Assembly: GCA_910586655.1 (NCBI GenBank)
Contig: CAJUIR010000002.1
Location: 226,778-290,777, forward strand
Length of the DNA: 64,000 nt
Origin: an uncultured Christensenellaceae bacterium
GTDB taxonomy: Bacteria; Bacillota; Clostridia; Christensenellales; Borkfalkiaceae
Reading direction: 5' to 3'
Position 1 is the first letter of the stretch. Each line of letters starts with the position of its first letter. Below the pieces are notes generated by a model. The model was not told where the DNA came from. It did not search any database and worked only from the letters and a program-made list of their open reading frames with translations. The translations under genes were made by a program, and so were the position numbers. Of this stretch, positions 1 to 8,346 are shown piece by piece.

Positions 1-759
1 ATGAAACCTGCCGATAATTCGGGTAGCCGCGGCGTTGTGCTGTGCAGAGGGCAAGAAGACTGTTTTTCTGAGTATGAATATTCGGCCGGCGCATCCCGTA
101 ACGGAAAGATCTTGATCGAGGAGTATATGACGGGACCTGAAGTTTCGGTAGAAGTATTTGCCGAAAACGGTAACGCACATATATTGCAGATCACCGATAA
201 AATCACGACGGGCGCGCCGCATTTCGTGGAATTGGGACATTCTCAACCGACGCGTCTGACGGACGACGTTTGCGCGCAGATCAAAGCGGTTGCAGGATGC
301 GCTTGCAAAGCGGTAGGATTGGAAAACGGTCCCGCGCATCTGGAAATGATCGTAACGGAAACGGGACCCAAAATGGTGGAAATGGGCGCGCGTATGGGCG
401 GGGATTGCATTACTTCCCATTTGGTTCCTTTATCTACGGGCATCGATATGACGGAGCAAACGATCAGGTATGCCTTAGGGCTTCCTCTCGATCTGGAACC
501 GAAGTTGAAAAAAGCAAGCGCGGTGAACTTTCTTACGGCGCGAACGGGTATCATTTCGGAAATCAAAAATGCAGACCTTGCTTACGGGATCGAAGGCGTA
601 AAGGATATCGGATTTTTCAAACAGGCGGGCGACCGAAGCGGAGAAATAAAGTCTTCGTCCGATCGTATCGGATTTGTTGTCGCGCAGTGCGATACCGTAG
701 AATCAGCGATTGCGGCATGCAGAACGGCCGCGGAGAAAATTAAAATAGAAGTGGATTAA
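1..759 (+). CDS. ATP-grasp domain protein, 5' end cut by window
   Basis: Open from the first base, so the true start lies upstream. The 252 visible residues are the C-terminal part of an ATP-grasp ligase of the carbamoyl-phosphate-synthetase-like type. The glycine/serine-rich SGSRGV segment near the left edge fits the nucleotide-binding loop, and the downstream E-rich stretch (HLEMIVTETGPKMVEMGARMGG) fits the metal/ATP-binding end. Such enzymes join a carboxylate to an amine or thiol through an acyl-phosphate. The substrate cannot be told from this fragment. It ends 4 bases before a glycosyltransferase and so probably belongs to the same surface polysaccharide operon. Confidence 0.75.
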   Translation: MKPADNSGSRGVVLCRGQEDCFSEYEYSAGASRNGKILIEEYMTGPEVSVEVFAENGNAHILQITDKITTGAPHFVELGHSQPTRLTDDVCAQIKAVAGCACKAVGLENGPAHLEMIVTETGPKMVEMGARMGGDCITSHLVPLSTGIDMTEQTIRYALGLPLDLEPKLKKASAVNFLTARTGIISEIKNADLAYGIEGVKDIGFFKQAGDRSGEIKSSSDRIGFVVAQCDTVESAIAACRTAAEKIKIEVD

Positions 760-763
760 CTGG

Positions 764-2008
764 ATGAAAAAAGTTTGGCTTGTTTCCCATTACGCGATGC
801 CGCCGCATCTGGAAGTACGCATCAAAACGCTGCGCTATGCCGAAATATTGCAGGAGCGCGGTTATGAAGTGCTACTTATCACGGCAAGCACCGTTCATAA
901 TACCGACATCGATTTGATCGAAACCAAGGAAAAGTTCGTAAAACGCAGTTACGGCAACCTCGATTACGTACACATCAAATGTTCGAAGTATAACGGAAGC
1001 GGAATTAAACGGATCAAAAATTTATTACAGTTTCAGCGTCGATTTCAAAAGGTGATGAAAAAATTTGAAAAACCCGACGTCATCGTAGCGGACTGTAATT
1101 GCATCAATTACAAAGGAATCTTATCGTTTGCGGAAAAATACAAAATTCCGTTTGTGACGGAAGTGCGCGATTTATGGCCGCTCTCCATTGTGGAATATAA
1201 AAACATCTCCGAAAAGAACCCCGTCATTCAATATCTTTATGCGCAGGAAAAAAAGATGTATCGCCGTTCAGACGCGATCGTTTTTTCGATGGAAGGCGGA
1301 AAGAAGTATATTCAGGAAAAAAAGTGGGATCATGCAGTCGATTTAAATAAAGTATTTTCGATCAACAACGGACTGGACGTCGAGTTACAGGACGAGCAAA
1401 GAAGGGAATACCGCTTGGTCGACAGCGATTTAACAGACTCCTGTTTTAAAGTAATTTACGCAGGTTCTATCCGGACGGCAAATTCTTTGGATTTGTTGGT
1501 ACAGGCTGCAGAACTTTTAAAAGAAAAAACGAACATCAAGTTCTTGATTTACGGCGACGGCGACAAACGCGAAGAACTCGAACGTTATTGTGACGAACGG
1601 GAAATCTCGTCTGTAAAGTTTAAAGGTTCAATCGATAAAAAATATATTCCTTATGTCTGCGCGATGGCAAATGTGAACGTGATCAGCGTCAAGCAGACGA
1701 GAATTTCACGGTACGGCGTGAGTTGGAATAAATTGTTCGACTACATGAATGCAGGGAAGCCCATACTTTCTACCGCAAAAGTGAATTATGATCTGATTGA
1801 AAAGTATGAATGCGGAATCAGTTTGGAAAATCAGTTTCCGCAAACGATTGCGGCGGCGGTGTTGCAAATTTATGAAATGCCGCCCGAAGATTATGCGCGG
1901 ATGTGTGATCATGCGAAGCAGGCGGCAAAAGATTTCGATTATTCGTATTTAACGACGAAACTGGAAGAAGTTATGTCGTATGCCGTAGAACATTACGACA
2001 AGAGGTAA
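764..2008 (+). CDS. Glycosyltransferase, GT4 (GT-B fold)
   Basis: A 414-residue GT-B glycosyltransferase resembling WbuB-type GT4 enzymes. The N-terminal Rossmann half begins KKVWLVSHYAMPP. The C-terminal half has the family pattern VIYAGSIRTANSLDLLVQAA, followed by a nucleotide-sugar region near NKLFDYMNAGKPILST. No signal peptide or transmembrane segment is seen, so a membrane-associated cytoplasmic enzyme adding one sugar to a lipid-linked repeat unit is expected. The ATG lies 4 bases after the preceding stop and the next gene starts 5 bases after its stop, so it is translated within one operon. Donor and acceptor sugars are unknown. Confidence 0.82.
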   Translation: MKKVWLVSHYAMPPHLEVRIKTLRYAEILQERGYEVLLITASTVHNTDIDLIETKEKFVKRSYGNLDYVHIKCSKYNGSGIKRIKNLLQFQRRFQKVMKKFEKPDVIVADCNCINYKGILSFAEKYKIPFVTEVRDLWPLSIVEYKNISEKNPVIQYLYAQEKKMYRRSDAIVFSMEGGKKYIQEKKWDHAVDLNKVFSINNGLDVELQDEQRREYRLVDSDLTDSCFKVIYAGSIRTANSLDLLVQAAELLKEKTNIKFLIYGDGDKREELERYCDEREISSVKFKGSIDKKYIPYVCAMANVNVISVKQTRISRYGVSWNKLFDYMNAGKPILSTAKVNYDLIEKYECGISLENQFPQTIAAAVLQIYEMPPEDYARMCDHAKQAAKDFDYSYLTTKLEEVMSYAVEHYDKR

Positions 2009-2013
2009 ACAAC

Positions 2014-3144
2014 ATGCAATTTATCGACTTGCAAAAACAATACAGCGTTTTAAAAAAGAAAATCGATGAAAGGATCGGAAACGTATTATCCGTCGGTCAT
2101 TACATCGGCGGCGAAGAAGTCGGAGAACTTTCGGATCGACTTGCCGCTTATTGCGGAGCAAAATATTGTTTGACCTGTGCAAACGGAACGGACGCGCTTA
2201 CCCTTGCGTTGCGCTGTCTGAATGTAAAAAGTGGGGATGCGGTTTTCGTACCCGATTTTACGTTTTTTGCGAGCGCCGAAACGCCTGCGCTCGAAGGCGC
2301 GACCTGCATATTCGTGGACGTAGAAAAAAGAACGTTTAACCTCGACGCGGACAGACTGCAAGAGGCGATCGAAGAAGTGATCAAAGAAGGGAAACTGATC
2401 CCGAAAGCAATCGTTTCGGTCGACTTGTTCGGTTTGCCTGCCGACTATCCAAAAATCAGAAACATAGCAAACAAGTACGGACTGCCCATCATCGAAGACG
2501 GTGCGCAAGGGTTCGGCGGGTCGATCGGCGGAAAAAGAGCATGTTCTTTCGGCGATATATCAACGACTTCGTTTTTCCCCGCAAAGCCATTGGGATGTTA
2601 CGGCGACGGCGGCGCGGTTTTTACCGACAATCGGGAGTACTACGAACTGATGTGTTCGCTTGCGGTGCACGGAAAAGGATCGTTCAAATACGATAACGTT
2701 CGCGTCGGATACAATTCAAGATTAGATACCATTCAAGCCGCTGTTTTGTTGGAAAAATTGGAAGCATTCGAAAAATACGAATACGATGACAGAAACAGGA
2801 TTGCGGAAAGATACACTTCTAAGTTAGGAAGCAAATACGTTACGCCGTTGATTCCCGAGGGATTTTCAAGCAGTTGGGCGCAATATACCCTGATCTTGGA
2901 CGACGAAACGGAGCGCGCGGAGATACAGGAAAAATTGAAGGGAATGCAGATTCCTACCATGGTCTATTATCCCAAACCCATGCATCGGCAATCGGCGTTC
3001 GCGGGATTACCGGACAGAAGCGCGCAATTAACAGTTTCGGAACAACTTTCCAATACGGTTTTAAGCATTCCGATGCATCCTTATCTGACGGAACAAGACG
3101 TGGATTTCGTGGCAAATGCGCTGTTGGAGTGTAAAAGCAGATGA
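2014..3144 (+). CDS. wbpE: DegT/DnrJ/EryC1 sugar aminotransferase, WbpE-type
   Basis: A 376-residue PLP-dependent nucleotide-sugar aminotransferase. The start MQFIDLQKQY is typical of WbpE-like proteins. The PLP lysine is probably K191 in SFFPAKPLGCYGDGG, and the EDGAQGFG motif near 161-168 contacts the cofactor. In the Pseudomonas/Bordetella pathway WbpE converts the 3-keto UDP-GlcNAc uronate to the 3-amino sugar using glutamate. The next three genes are matches for the other steps of that pathway, which supports this role over a generic DegT enzyme. Its last four bases overlap the ATG of the acetyltransferase. The symbol rests on context and motif, not alignment. Confidence 0.78.
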   Translation: MQFIDLQKQYSVLKKKIDERIGNVLSVGHYIGGEEVGELSDRLAAYCGAKYCLTCANGTDALTLALRCLNVKSGDAVFVPDFTFFASAETPALEGATCIFVDVEKRTFNLDADRLQEAIEEVIKEGKLIPKAIVSVDLFGLPADYPKIRNIANKYGLPIIEDGAQGFGGSIGGKRACSFGDISTTSFFPAKPLGCYGDGGAVFTDNREYYELMCSLAVHGKGSFKYDNVRVGYNSRLDTIQAAVLLEKLEAFEKYEYDDRNRIAERYTSKLGSKYVTPLIPEGFSSSWAQYTLILDDETERAEIQEKLKGMQIPTMVYYPKPMHRQSAFAGLPDRSAQLTVSEQLSNTVLSIPMHPYLTEQDVDFVANALLECKSR

Positions 3145-3713
3145 AAGACGTATTTGTGCATGAGTCGAGTTACGTCGATAATCCGTGTGAAATCGGCGAA
3201 GGAACGAAGATATGGCATTTCAGCCATATTATGAGCGGTTGTAAAATCGGCGATCATTGTAATATCGGGCAAAACGTTGTAATTTCTCCCGACGTGGTTT
3301 TAGGCGATCGGGTAAAAATTCAGAATAACGTTTCGGTATATACTGGGGTTGTTTGCGAGGACGACGTATTTTTGGGACCCAGTTGCGTCTTTACGAACGT
3401 CATCAATCCGCGGAGCCATATCAACAGAAAAAACGAATACCGCAGGACGTTGTTGAAAAAAGGCAGCAGCATCGGCGCGAACAGCACTGTCGTCTGCGGA
3501 CATACCATCGGAAAATACGCGCTGATCGGCGCGGGAAGCGTCGTAACGAAAGACGTACCCGATTACGGCTTAGTGATGGGAAATCCTGCGCGGCTGAGCG
3601 GTTATGTTTGCAGTTGCGGCTTAAAACTTGCGTTTTCGGAAGATCATGCGCAATGTCGGTGCGGAAAAAAATATCGTAAGACCGATTTATCGGTAGAGGA
3701 GATAAACCTATGA
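3141..3713 (+). CDS. wbpD: Hexapeptide-repeat N-acetyltransferase, WbpD-type
   Basis: A 190-residue left-handed beta-helix acyltransferase. Hexapeptide repeats such as IGEGTK, IGDHCN and IGQNVV run from about residue 15 to 140, with VFTNVINPRSHINRK typical of WbpD/WlbB. The C-terminal tail has a CSCG...CRCG cysteine pattern that may bind zinc. The predicted reaction is acetyl-CoA-dependent N-acetylation of the 3-amino group of UDP-GlcNAc3NA, giving UDP-GlcNAc3NAcA. ATGA overlaps at both ends (3141-3144 and 3710-3713) indicate translational coupling with the aminotransferase and the dehydrogenase. Confidence 0.8.
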   Translation: MKDVFVHESSYVDNPCEIGEGTKIWHFSHIMSGCKIGDHCNIGQNVVISPDVVLGDRVKIQNNVSVYTGVVCEDDVFLGPSCVFTNVINPRSHINRKNEYRRTLLKKGSSIGANSTVVCGHTIGKYALIGAGSVVTKDVPDYGLVMGNPARLSGYVCSCGLKLAFSEDHAQCRCGKKYRKTDLSVEEINL

Positions 3714-5032
3714 ATATGAAAGAACTGTTATTAAAAAAGATTGCGGACAAGTCCATCGTGGTAGGCGTCTGCGGTTTGGGCTACGTCGGTTTGCCGCTTG
3801 CGGTGGAAAAAGCCAAAGCAGGATTTAAAACGATCGGTTTCGACGTGCAGGAAGCAAAAGTTAACATGGTAAACGAAGGTCATAACTACATCGGCGATGT
3901 CGTCGACGCCGAACTTTCCGACATCGTCAGAAGCGGCATGCTTTCGGCAACGACGGATTTTTCGTTCGTAAAAGACGTTGACTTTATTGCGATTTGCGTT
4001 CCGACGCCGTTGGATGCGCATCAGCAGCCCGATATCAGTTACGTGCGCGACAGCGCGATCGCTGTATCCAAATATTTAAAAAAGAATACGATGGTGGTAT
4101 TGGAATCCACAACTTATCCGGGTACGACCGAGGAACTCTTAAAGCCGATTTTAGAAGAGGGAAGCGGTTTAAAATGCGGAGAAGATTTTTATCTGGGATT
4201 CAGCCCCGAACGAGTCGATCCGGGCAATTTGATCTATAAAACGAAGAATACGCCAAAAGTGGTCGGCGCGATCGGGAAAGATGCGACGGAAGTGATCGCG
4301 GCAATGTACCGCGCGGTGTTGCAGAGCGATATCCATGAAGTTTCCTCTCCAGCCGTTGCGGAGATGGAAAAAATTCTCGAAAACACATACCGCAATATCA
4401 ATATCGGATTGGTAAACGAACTCGCTCAACTTTGCCACCGTATGGGGATCAGCATTTGGGAAGTCATTGACGCCGCCAAAACAAAACCTTACGGATTCCA
4501 GGCGTTCTATCCCGGTCCCGGTCTCGGCGGGCATTGTATACCTTTGGATCCGTATTATCTTTCTTGGAAAGCGCGCGAGTACGGTTTTCACACTTCCATG
4601 ATCGAATCGTCCATGATGATTAACGATAAAATGCCCGAGTATACCGTGAAGCGTTTGAGCGATTTGTTGAACAAACACAAAAAGTCGCTCAACGGTGCGA
4701 AAATTCTGCAACTCGGCGTGGCTTATAAAAACGATATCGACGATTACCGCGAAAGCCCCGCGCTTGTCGTACGCGAATTGATGGATGCCGAAGGCTGTAT
4801 CGTGGATTATTTCGATCCGTACGTGGGTTCTTATAAATATCACGGAAAACAATATTCCGGTCTTCCCGAAATTACTGCCGATACGGTGCGCAAGTACGAT
4901 GCCGTCATCGTCACCGCAGGACATACCAAATTGGTGGACTATCAAATGGTAGCGGAACACGCAAAGGCAGTATTCGATACCAAGAACGTAATGAAACATA
5001 TCGCGTGCAGAGAAAAGATCGAGGTGCTTTAA
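3710..5032 (+). CDS. wbpA: UDP-N-acetylglucosamine 6-dehydrogenase, WbpA-type
   Basis: A 440-residue UDP-sugar 6-dehydrogenase. The N-terminal NAD fold has GLGYVGLPLA at about 22-31. ESTTYPGTTEE lies near 132-142, and the catalytic cysteine is about C276 in GPGLGGHCIPLDPYYL. The C-terminal Rossmann-like UDP-binding domain begins around ILQLGVAYKNDIDDYRESP. The family oxidises C6 of a UDP-sugar to the carboxylate in two NAD steps. WbpA (UDP-GlcNAc) and WecC (UDP-ManNAc) are similar; the neighbouring wbpB/D/E-type genes favour UDP-GlcNAc. It overlaps the upstream gene by four bases. Confidence 0.82.
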   Translation: MNMKELLLKKIADKSIVVGVCGLGYVGLPLAVEKAKAGFKTIGFDVQEAKVNMVNEGHNYIGDVVDAELSDIVRSGMLSATTDFSFVKDVDFIAICVPTPLDAHQQPDISYVRDSAIAVSKYLKKNTMVVLESTTYPGTTEELLKPILEEGSGLKCGEDFYLGFSPERVDPGNLIYKTKNTPKVVGAIGKDATEVIAAMYRAVLQSDIHEVSSPAVAEMEKILENTYRNINIGLVNELAQLCHRMGISIWEVIDAAKTKPYGFQAFYPGPGLGGHCIPLDPYYLSWKAREYGFHTSMIESSMMINDKMPEYTVKRLSDLLNKHKKSLNGAKILQLGVAYKNDIDDYRESPALVVRELMDAEGCIVDYFDPYVGSYKYHGKQYSGLPEITADTVRKYDAVIVTAGHTKLVDYQMVAEHAKAVFDTKNVMKHIACREKIEVL

Positions 5033-5035
5033 CCA

Positions 5036-6121
5036 ATGAAATATGCATTGATCGGGTGCGGCAGGATTTCAACGAATCACATTAAGGCGGCGGTTGCAAA
5101 CCGTCTGGAAATCGTTGCGGTGTGCGACGTTGTTCCCGCGCGCATGGAAGAAGTTCTTGCAAAGCACGGGTTGGAACAAGATCGAACCATTGCGCGTTAT
5201 ACCGATTATCAGAAGATGATCGAAGAACATCCCGAATTGCAACTTGTGAGTATCGCAACCGAAAGCGGAAAACATGCGGAGATCGCGCTGTATTGTATCG
5301 AACACAAAATCAACGTCATTATCGAAAAGCCCATGGCAATGAGCCTTGCCGATGCGGATAAGATCATTGCTCTTTCCGATCGTTACGGCGTAAAGGTTTC
5401 GGCTTGTCATCAGAACAGGTTTAATATCGCGGTTCAGCAAACGCGAAGGGCGTTGGAAAACGGACGGTTCGGGAAACTGTCGCACGGCTCCGTACACGTT
5501 CGCTGGAATAGGAACAGAGATTATTACGAACAAGCCAAATGGCGCGGAACGTGGGCGCAGGACGGCGGCGCGCTGATGAATCAGTGCATTCATGGCATCG
5601 ACCTGTTGCGCTGGATGATGGGCGATGAAATCGAAGAAGTCTACGGCGTTACCAAACAGCAGTTTCATCACTATCTCGAATGCGAAGATATCGGCATGGC
5701 GGTTGTGAAATTTAAAAACGGGGCAGTCGGAACGATCGAAGGAACGACGAACGTATATCCTAAAAATCTGGAGGAAACGTTGTATTTATTCGGCGAGAGG
5801 GGAACGGTAAAATTGGGCGGAAAATCCACCAATGCGATCGACGTCTGGGATTTTTCGGACGAAACCGAACAGGACGCCGAGAACAAAGGCTTATTTGAAC
5901 AAACGTCGAATGTGTACGGAAACGGACACACCAGTTTGTTTGCCGACATGGTTTCGGCAATTTTACAGAACAGAAACCCTTACGTAGACGCCGTTGCGGG
6001 CAGAAACGCTTTGGAACTCGTCTTATCCGTTTATCGATCCGCATATGAGGCGAAACCCGTGAAATTGCCGTTAAAAGAATGTGCTTGCACTGATTTTAAG
6101 GGAAAGTTTGATTTGTCATGA
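5036..6121 (+). CDS. wbpB: Gfo/Idh/MocA oxidoreductase, WbpB-type 3-dehydrogenase
   Basis: A 361-residue NAD-dependent sugar oxidoreductase. It starts with a Rossmann motif (LIGCGRISTNHIKA), has the family EKPMAMS motif near residues 98-104, and GGALMNQCIHGIDLLRWM near 178-195 with the histidine expected in the active site. In the Wbp pathway WbpB oxidises C3 of UDP-GlcNAcA, supplying the 3-keto substrate for WbpE. Three bases separate it from wbpA and four bases overlap the next glycosyltransferase. The order aminotransferase, acetyltransferase, C6 dehydrogenase, C3 dehydrogenase is rearranged relative to the Pseudomonas locus. Confidence 0.8.
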   Translation: MKYALIGCGRISTNHIKAAVANRLEIVAVCDVVPARMEEVLAKHGLEQDRTIARYTDYQKMIEEHPELQLVSIATESGKHAEIALYCIEHKINVIIEKPMAMSLADADKIIALSDRYGVKVSACHQNRFNIAVQQTRRALENGRFGKLSHGSVHVRWNRNRDYYEQAKWRGTWAQDGGALMNQCIHGIDLLRWMMGDEIEEVYGVTKQQFHHYLECEDIGMAVVKFKNGAVGTIEGTTNVYPKNLEETLYLFGERGTVKLGGKSTNAIDVWDFSDETEQDAENKGLFEQTSNVYGNGHTSLFADMVSAILQNRNPYVDAVAGRNALELVLSVYRSAYEAKPVKLPLKECACTDFKGKFDLS

Positions 6122-7227
6122 AAATTTGTTTTATTTCCGCGGCGAAAAGTATTCATATCGTTCGCTGGGCGAACGCCATGGTAAAACGCGGTCACGAAGT
6201 GACCGTAATTACCTGTGCAAACGATACCGATGAAAATTTAAGTCTTTACGAACGGTCGGTGCGCATTTTTACGCTGAAATACCGTGCGCCGCTGGGATAT
6301 TACCTGAACGCGCGGCAGTTGAAGAAAATCGCGAAACGGGAACGGTTTGACGTGATCAATATCCATTACGCGAGCGGTTACGGAACGCTGGGACGTCGTG
6401 CAAAACTGAAACATGCGCTTTTGAACATATGGGGGAGTGACGTGTATGATTTTCCCTATCAGAGTTCATTTAAAATGCAACTGATCCGGAAGAATTTACG
6501 GTATTACGATTTTGCCGCATCCACCAGTCATTGCATGGCAAGACAAGCGGAGAAGTTGTACGCAAGAGATTACGAAATTACGCCGTTCGGCGTCGATACG
6601 GAGTTGTTCCGTCCGCTTACAGATTGTAAACCGAAAGATAAAATCATTTTCGGGATCGTAAAAACGCTCTCTCCCAAATACGGCATTGCGGATACGATCG
6701 AAGCATTTGTGAAATTAAACAAGAGGTTGATTTCGGAAGAGAATTTACAACTATCCCAAAAATTATTTTTGGAAATTTACGGAAAAGGCGAGTTAAAAGA
6801 CGAATTACAGACGTTGATCGACGGATACGGAATGCACGATAAAATCAAACTGTGCGGTTACGTTGACAATCACATGCTCCCTCGCATCTATAATCGTTTT
6901 ACGTTCAATAACAGCAACAGTATCAGCGACAGCGAATCGTTCGGGGTTGCGGCGGTGGAAGCGATGGCTTGCGGGATTCCCGTGCAGGTGAGCGATGCCG
7001 AAGGCTTTGCCGAAGTGGTGGAAGACGGCGTTACGGGGCTGATTGCGCCGAAAGGCGACGTCGATAAGATCGCGGAAAATATGTATCGGTTATTGACGGA
7101 CGAACCGTTGCGAAACCGGATGGGACAGAGTGCGGTCGAACGTGTCAGGCAGTTGTACGATTGGGAGAAAAACGTAGATACGATGGAAGAAATTTATCGC
7201 AGAATGGCAGAACGTCGCTTTGATTGA
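6118..7227 (+). CDS. Glycosyltransferase family 4
   Basis: A 369-residue GT-B enzyme. The N-terminus KICFISAAKSIHIVRWANAMVKRGHEV is characteristic of GT4 proteins in capsule loci. The C-terminal EX7E-like region is the ESFGVAAVEAMACGIPV motif near 280-294, with the two glutamates expected to hold the donor nucleotide. No membrane segment is seen. It is coupled to wbpB by an ATGA overlap and is followed by another glycosyltransferase after 24 bases. It probably adds one residue to the undecaprenyl-linked repeat. The sugar specificity cannot be read from the sequence. Confidence 0.84.
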   Translation: MKICFISAAKSIHIVRWANAMVKRGHEVTVITCANDTDENLSLYERSVRIFTLKYRAPLGYYLNARQLKKIAKRERFDVINIHYASGYGTLGRRAKLKHALLNIWGSDVYDFPYQSSFKMQLIRKNLRYYDFAASTSHCMARQAEKLYARDYEITPFGVDTELFRPLTDCKPKDKIIFGIVKTLSPKYGIADTIEAFVKLNKRLISEENLQLSQKLFLEIYGKGELKDELQTLIDGYGMHDKIKLCGYVDNHMLPRIYNRFTFNNSNSISDSESFGVAAVEAMACGIPVQVSDAEGFAEVVEDGVTGLIAPKGDVDKIAENMYRLLTDEPLRNRMGQSAVERVRQLYDWEKNVDTMEEIYRRMAERRFD

Positions 7228-7251
7228 CGGATCGTATTCGGGGAAACGGTT

Positions 7252-8346
7252 ATGGTGAAGGTGTTAAACGTGGTTTCGGGATTGAATCATGCGGGTACGG
7301 AAGCGGTGATCATGAATTATTACCGCAATATCGACCGTACGAAAATTCAATTTGATTTTTTAGTTTTAAATCTCGGGACAGGTTATTACGAAGTGGAAAT
7401 TAAGCGGATGGGCGGAAAAATTTATAAAATTCCGTCTTTCCGGCAGAATCCTCTGAAAAATTTATCAGCCAAGAAAAAATTTTTTAAAAAACATGCCAAA
7501 GAATACGATGCGGTCGAAGTGCATTCGCCTTCCGCATTACGTTATGCTTATTGCAAATTGGCAAAAAAATACGGCGCGAAAAAAGTAATTTTTCACATTC
7601 ATAGCAGTTCCGATCAAAAGGGGATTTTGATCAAACATGCCAGAAGACAAATCAAAAAATACTGCGATGAAACGGTAACCTGTTCGCAGCGAGCGGCAGT
7701 CAGCGTTTTGGGAGAAAAAGCCGATCGGATTGTCTACAATGCGATTGACGGAAGCGAATATTGTTTTAACGCACAATTCAGAAACAAGATCCGCAATCAT
7801 TACGGAATCGCCGACGGACAGAAAGTCATCGGACAGGTCGGCAGATATTCCATAGTAAAAAATCATTTGTTTTCGCTTAAAGCCTTTGCCGACGCGGCAA
7901 AAAGAGATTCGTCTCTTATCTTGCTGATGAAAGGATTCGGTGAACTGGAAACGGAAATCGCCGCAACCATAAAGGCACTCGGATTAACGGGAAAAGCGAT
8001 CATGGCGGGAGACGAGTTCGAAGCGTCTCAATTATACAGCGCGTTCGATTTATTGATTTTGCCCTCGCTGTACGAAGGGTTGCCTATGGTATTGGTCGAA
8101 GCACAGGCGAACGGTTTGAAGGCGTTGGCTTCGGATCACGTTTCCAATGAAACGAATATCAGCGGATGCGTTTCATTTTTGGAACTCGATGCAAAAAAAT
8201 GGTCGGATGCGTTTCTGAAGAAAGACAATTTTATAAGAATTCCCGTCGGGTTCGATTTTGCCCGAACGAATTATAATATCGCAAAAGAAGCGGAAATACG
8301 TGAGAGGGATTATTTAGAGGCTGCGTGTGAAGACGAAATACACTAA
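7252..8346 (+). CDS. Glycosyltransferase, GT4/EpsF-like
   Basis: A 364-residue GT-B glycosyltransferase of the EpsF/CapM kind. The N-terminal VKVLNVVSGLNHAGTEAVIMNYYRN fits this subgroup, as does the C-terminal LPSLYEGLPMVLVEAQANGL, which carries the EX7E-like donor motif. A lysine-rich stretch around residues 70-85 may help membrane association. The gene overlaps the following polymerase by 20 bases, so both are translated from the same message. The acceptor and donor are not known. Confidence 0.82.
   Translation: MVKVLNVVSGLNHAGTEAVIMNYYRNIDRTKIQFDFLVLNLGTGYYEVEIKRMGGKIYKIPSFRQNPLKNLSAKKKFFKKHAKEYDAVEVHSPSALRYAYCKLAKKYGAKKVIFHIHSSSDQKGILIKHARRQIKKYCDETVTCSQRAAVSVLGEKADRIVYNAIDGSEYCFNAQFRNKIRNHYGIADGQKVIGQVGRYSIVKNHLFSLKAFADAAKRDSSLILLMKGFGELETEIAATIKALGLTGKAIMAGDEFEASQLYSAFDLLILPSLYEGLPMVLVEAQANGLKALASDHVSNETNISGCVSFLELDAKKWSDAFLKKDNFIRIPVGFDFARTNYNIAKEAEIRERDYLEAACEDEIH

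Noticed and set aside
4169..4999. A 276-codon - strand frame across wbpA.
   Set aside because: Antisense shadow of a conserved dehydrogenase; no recognisable domain.
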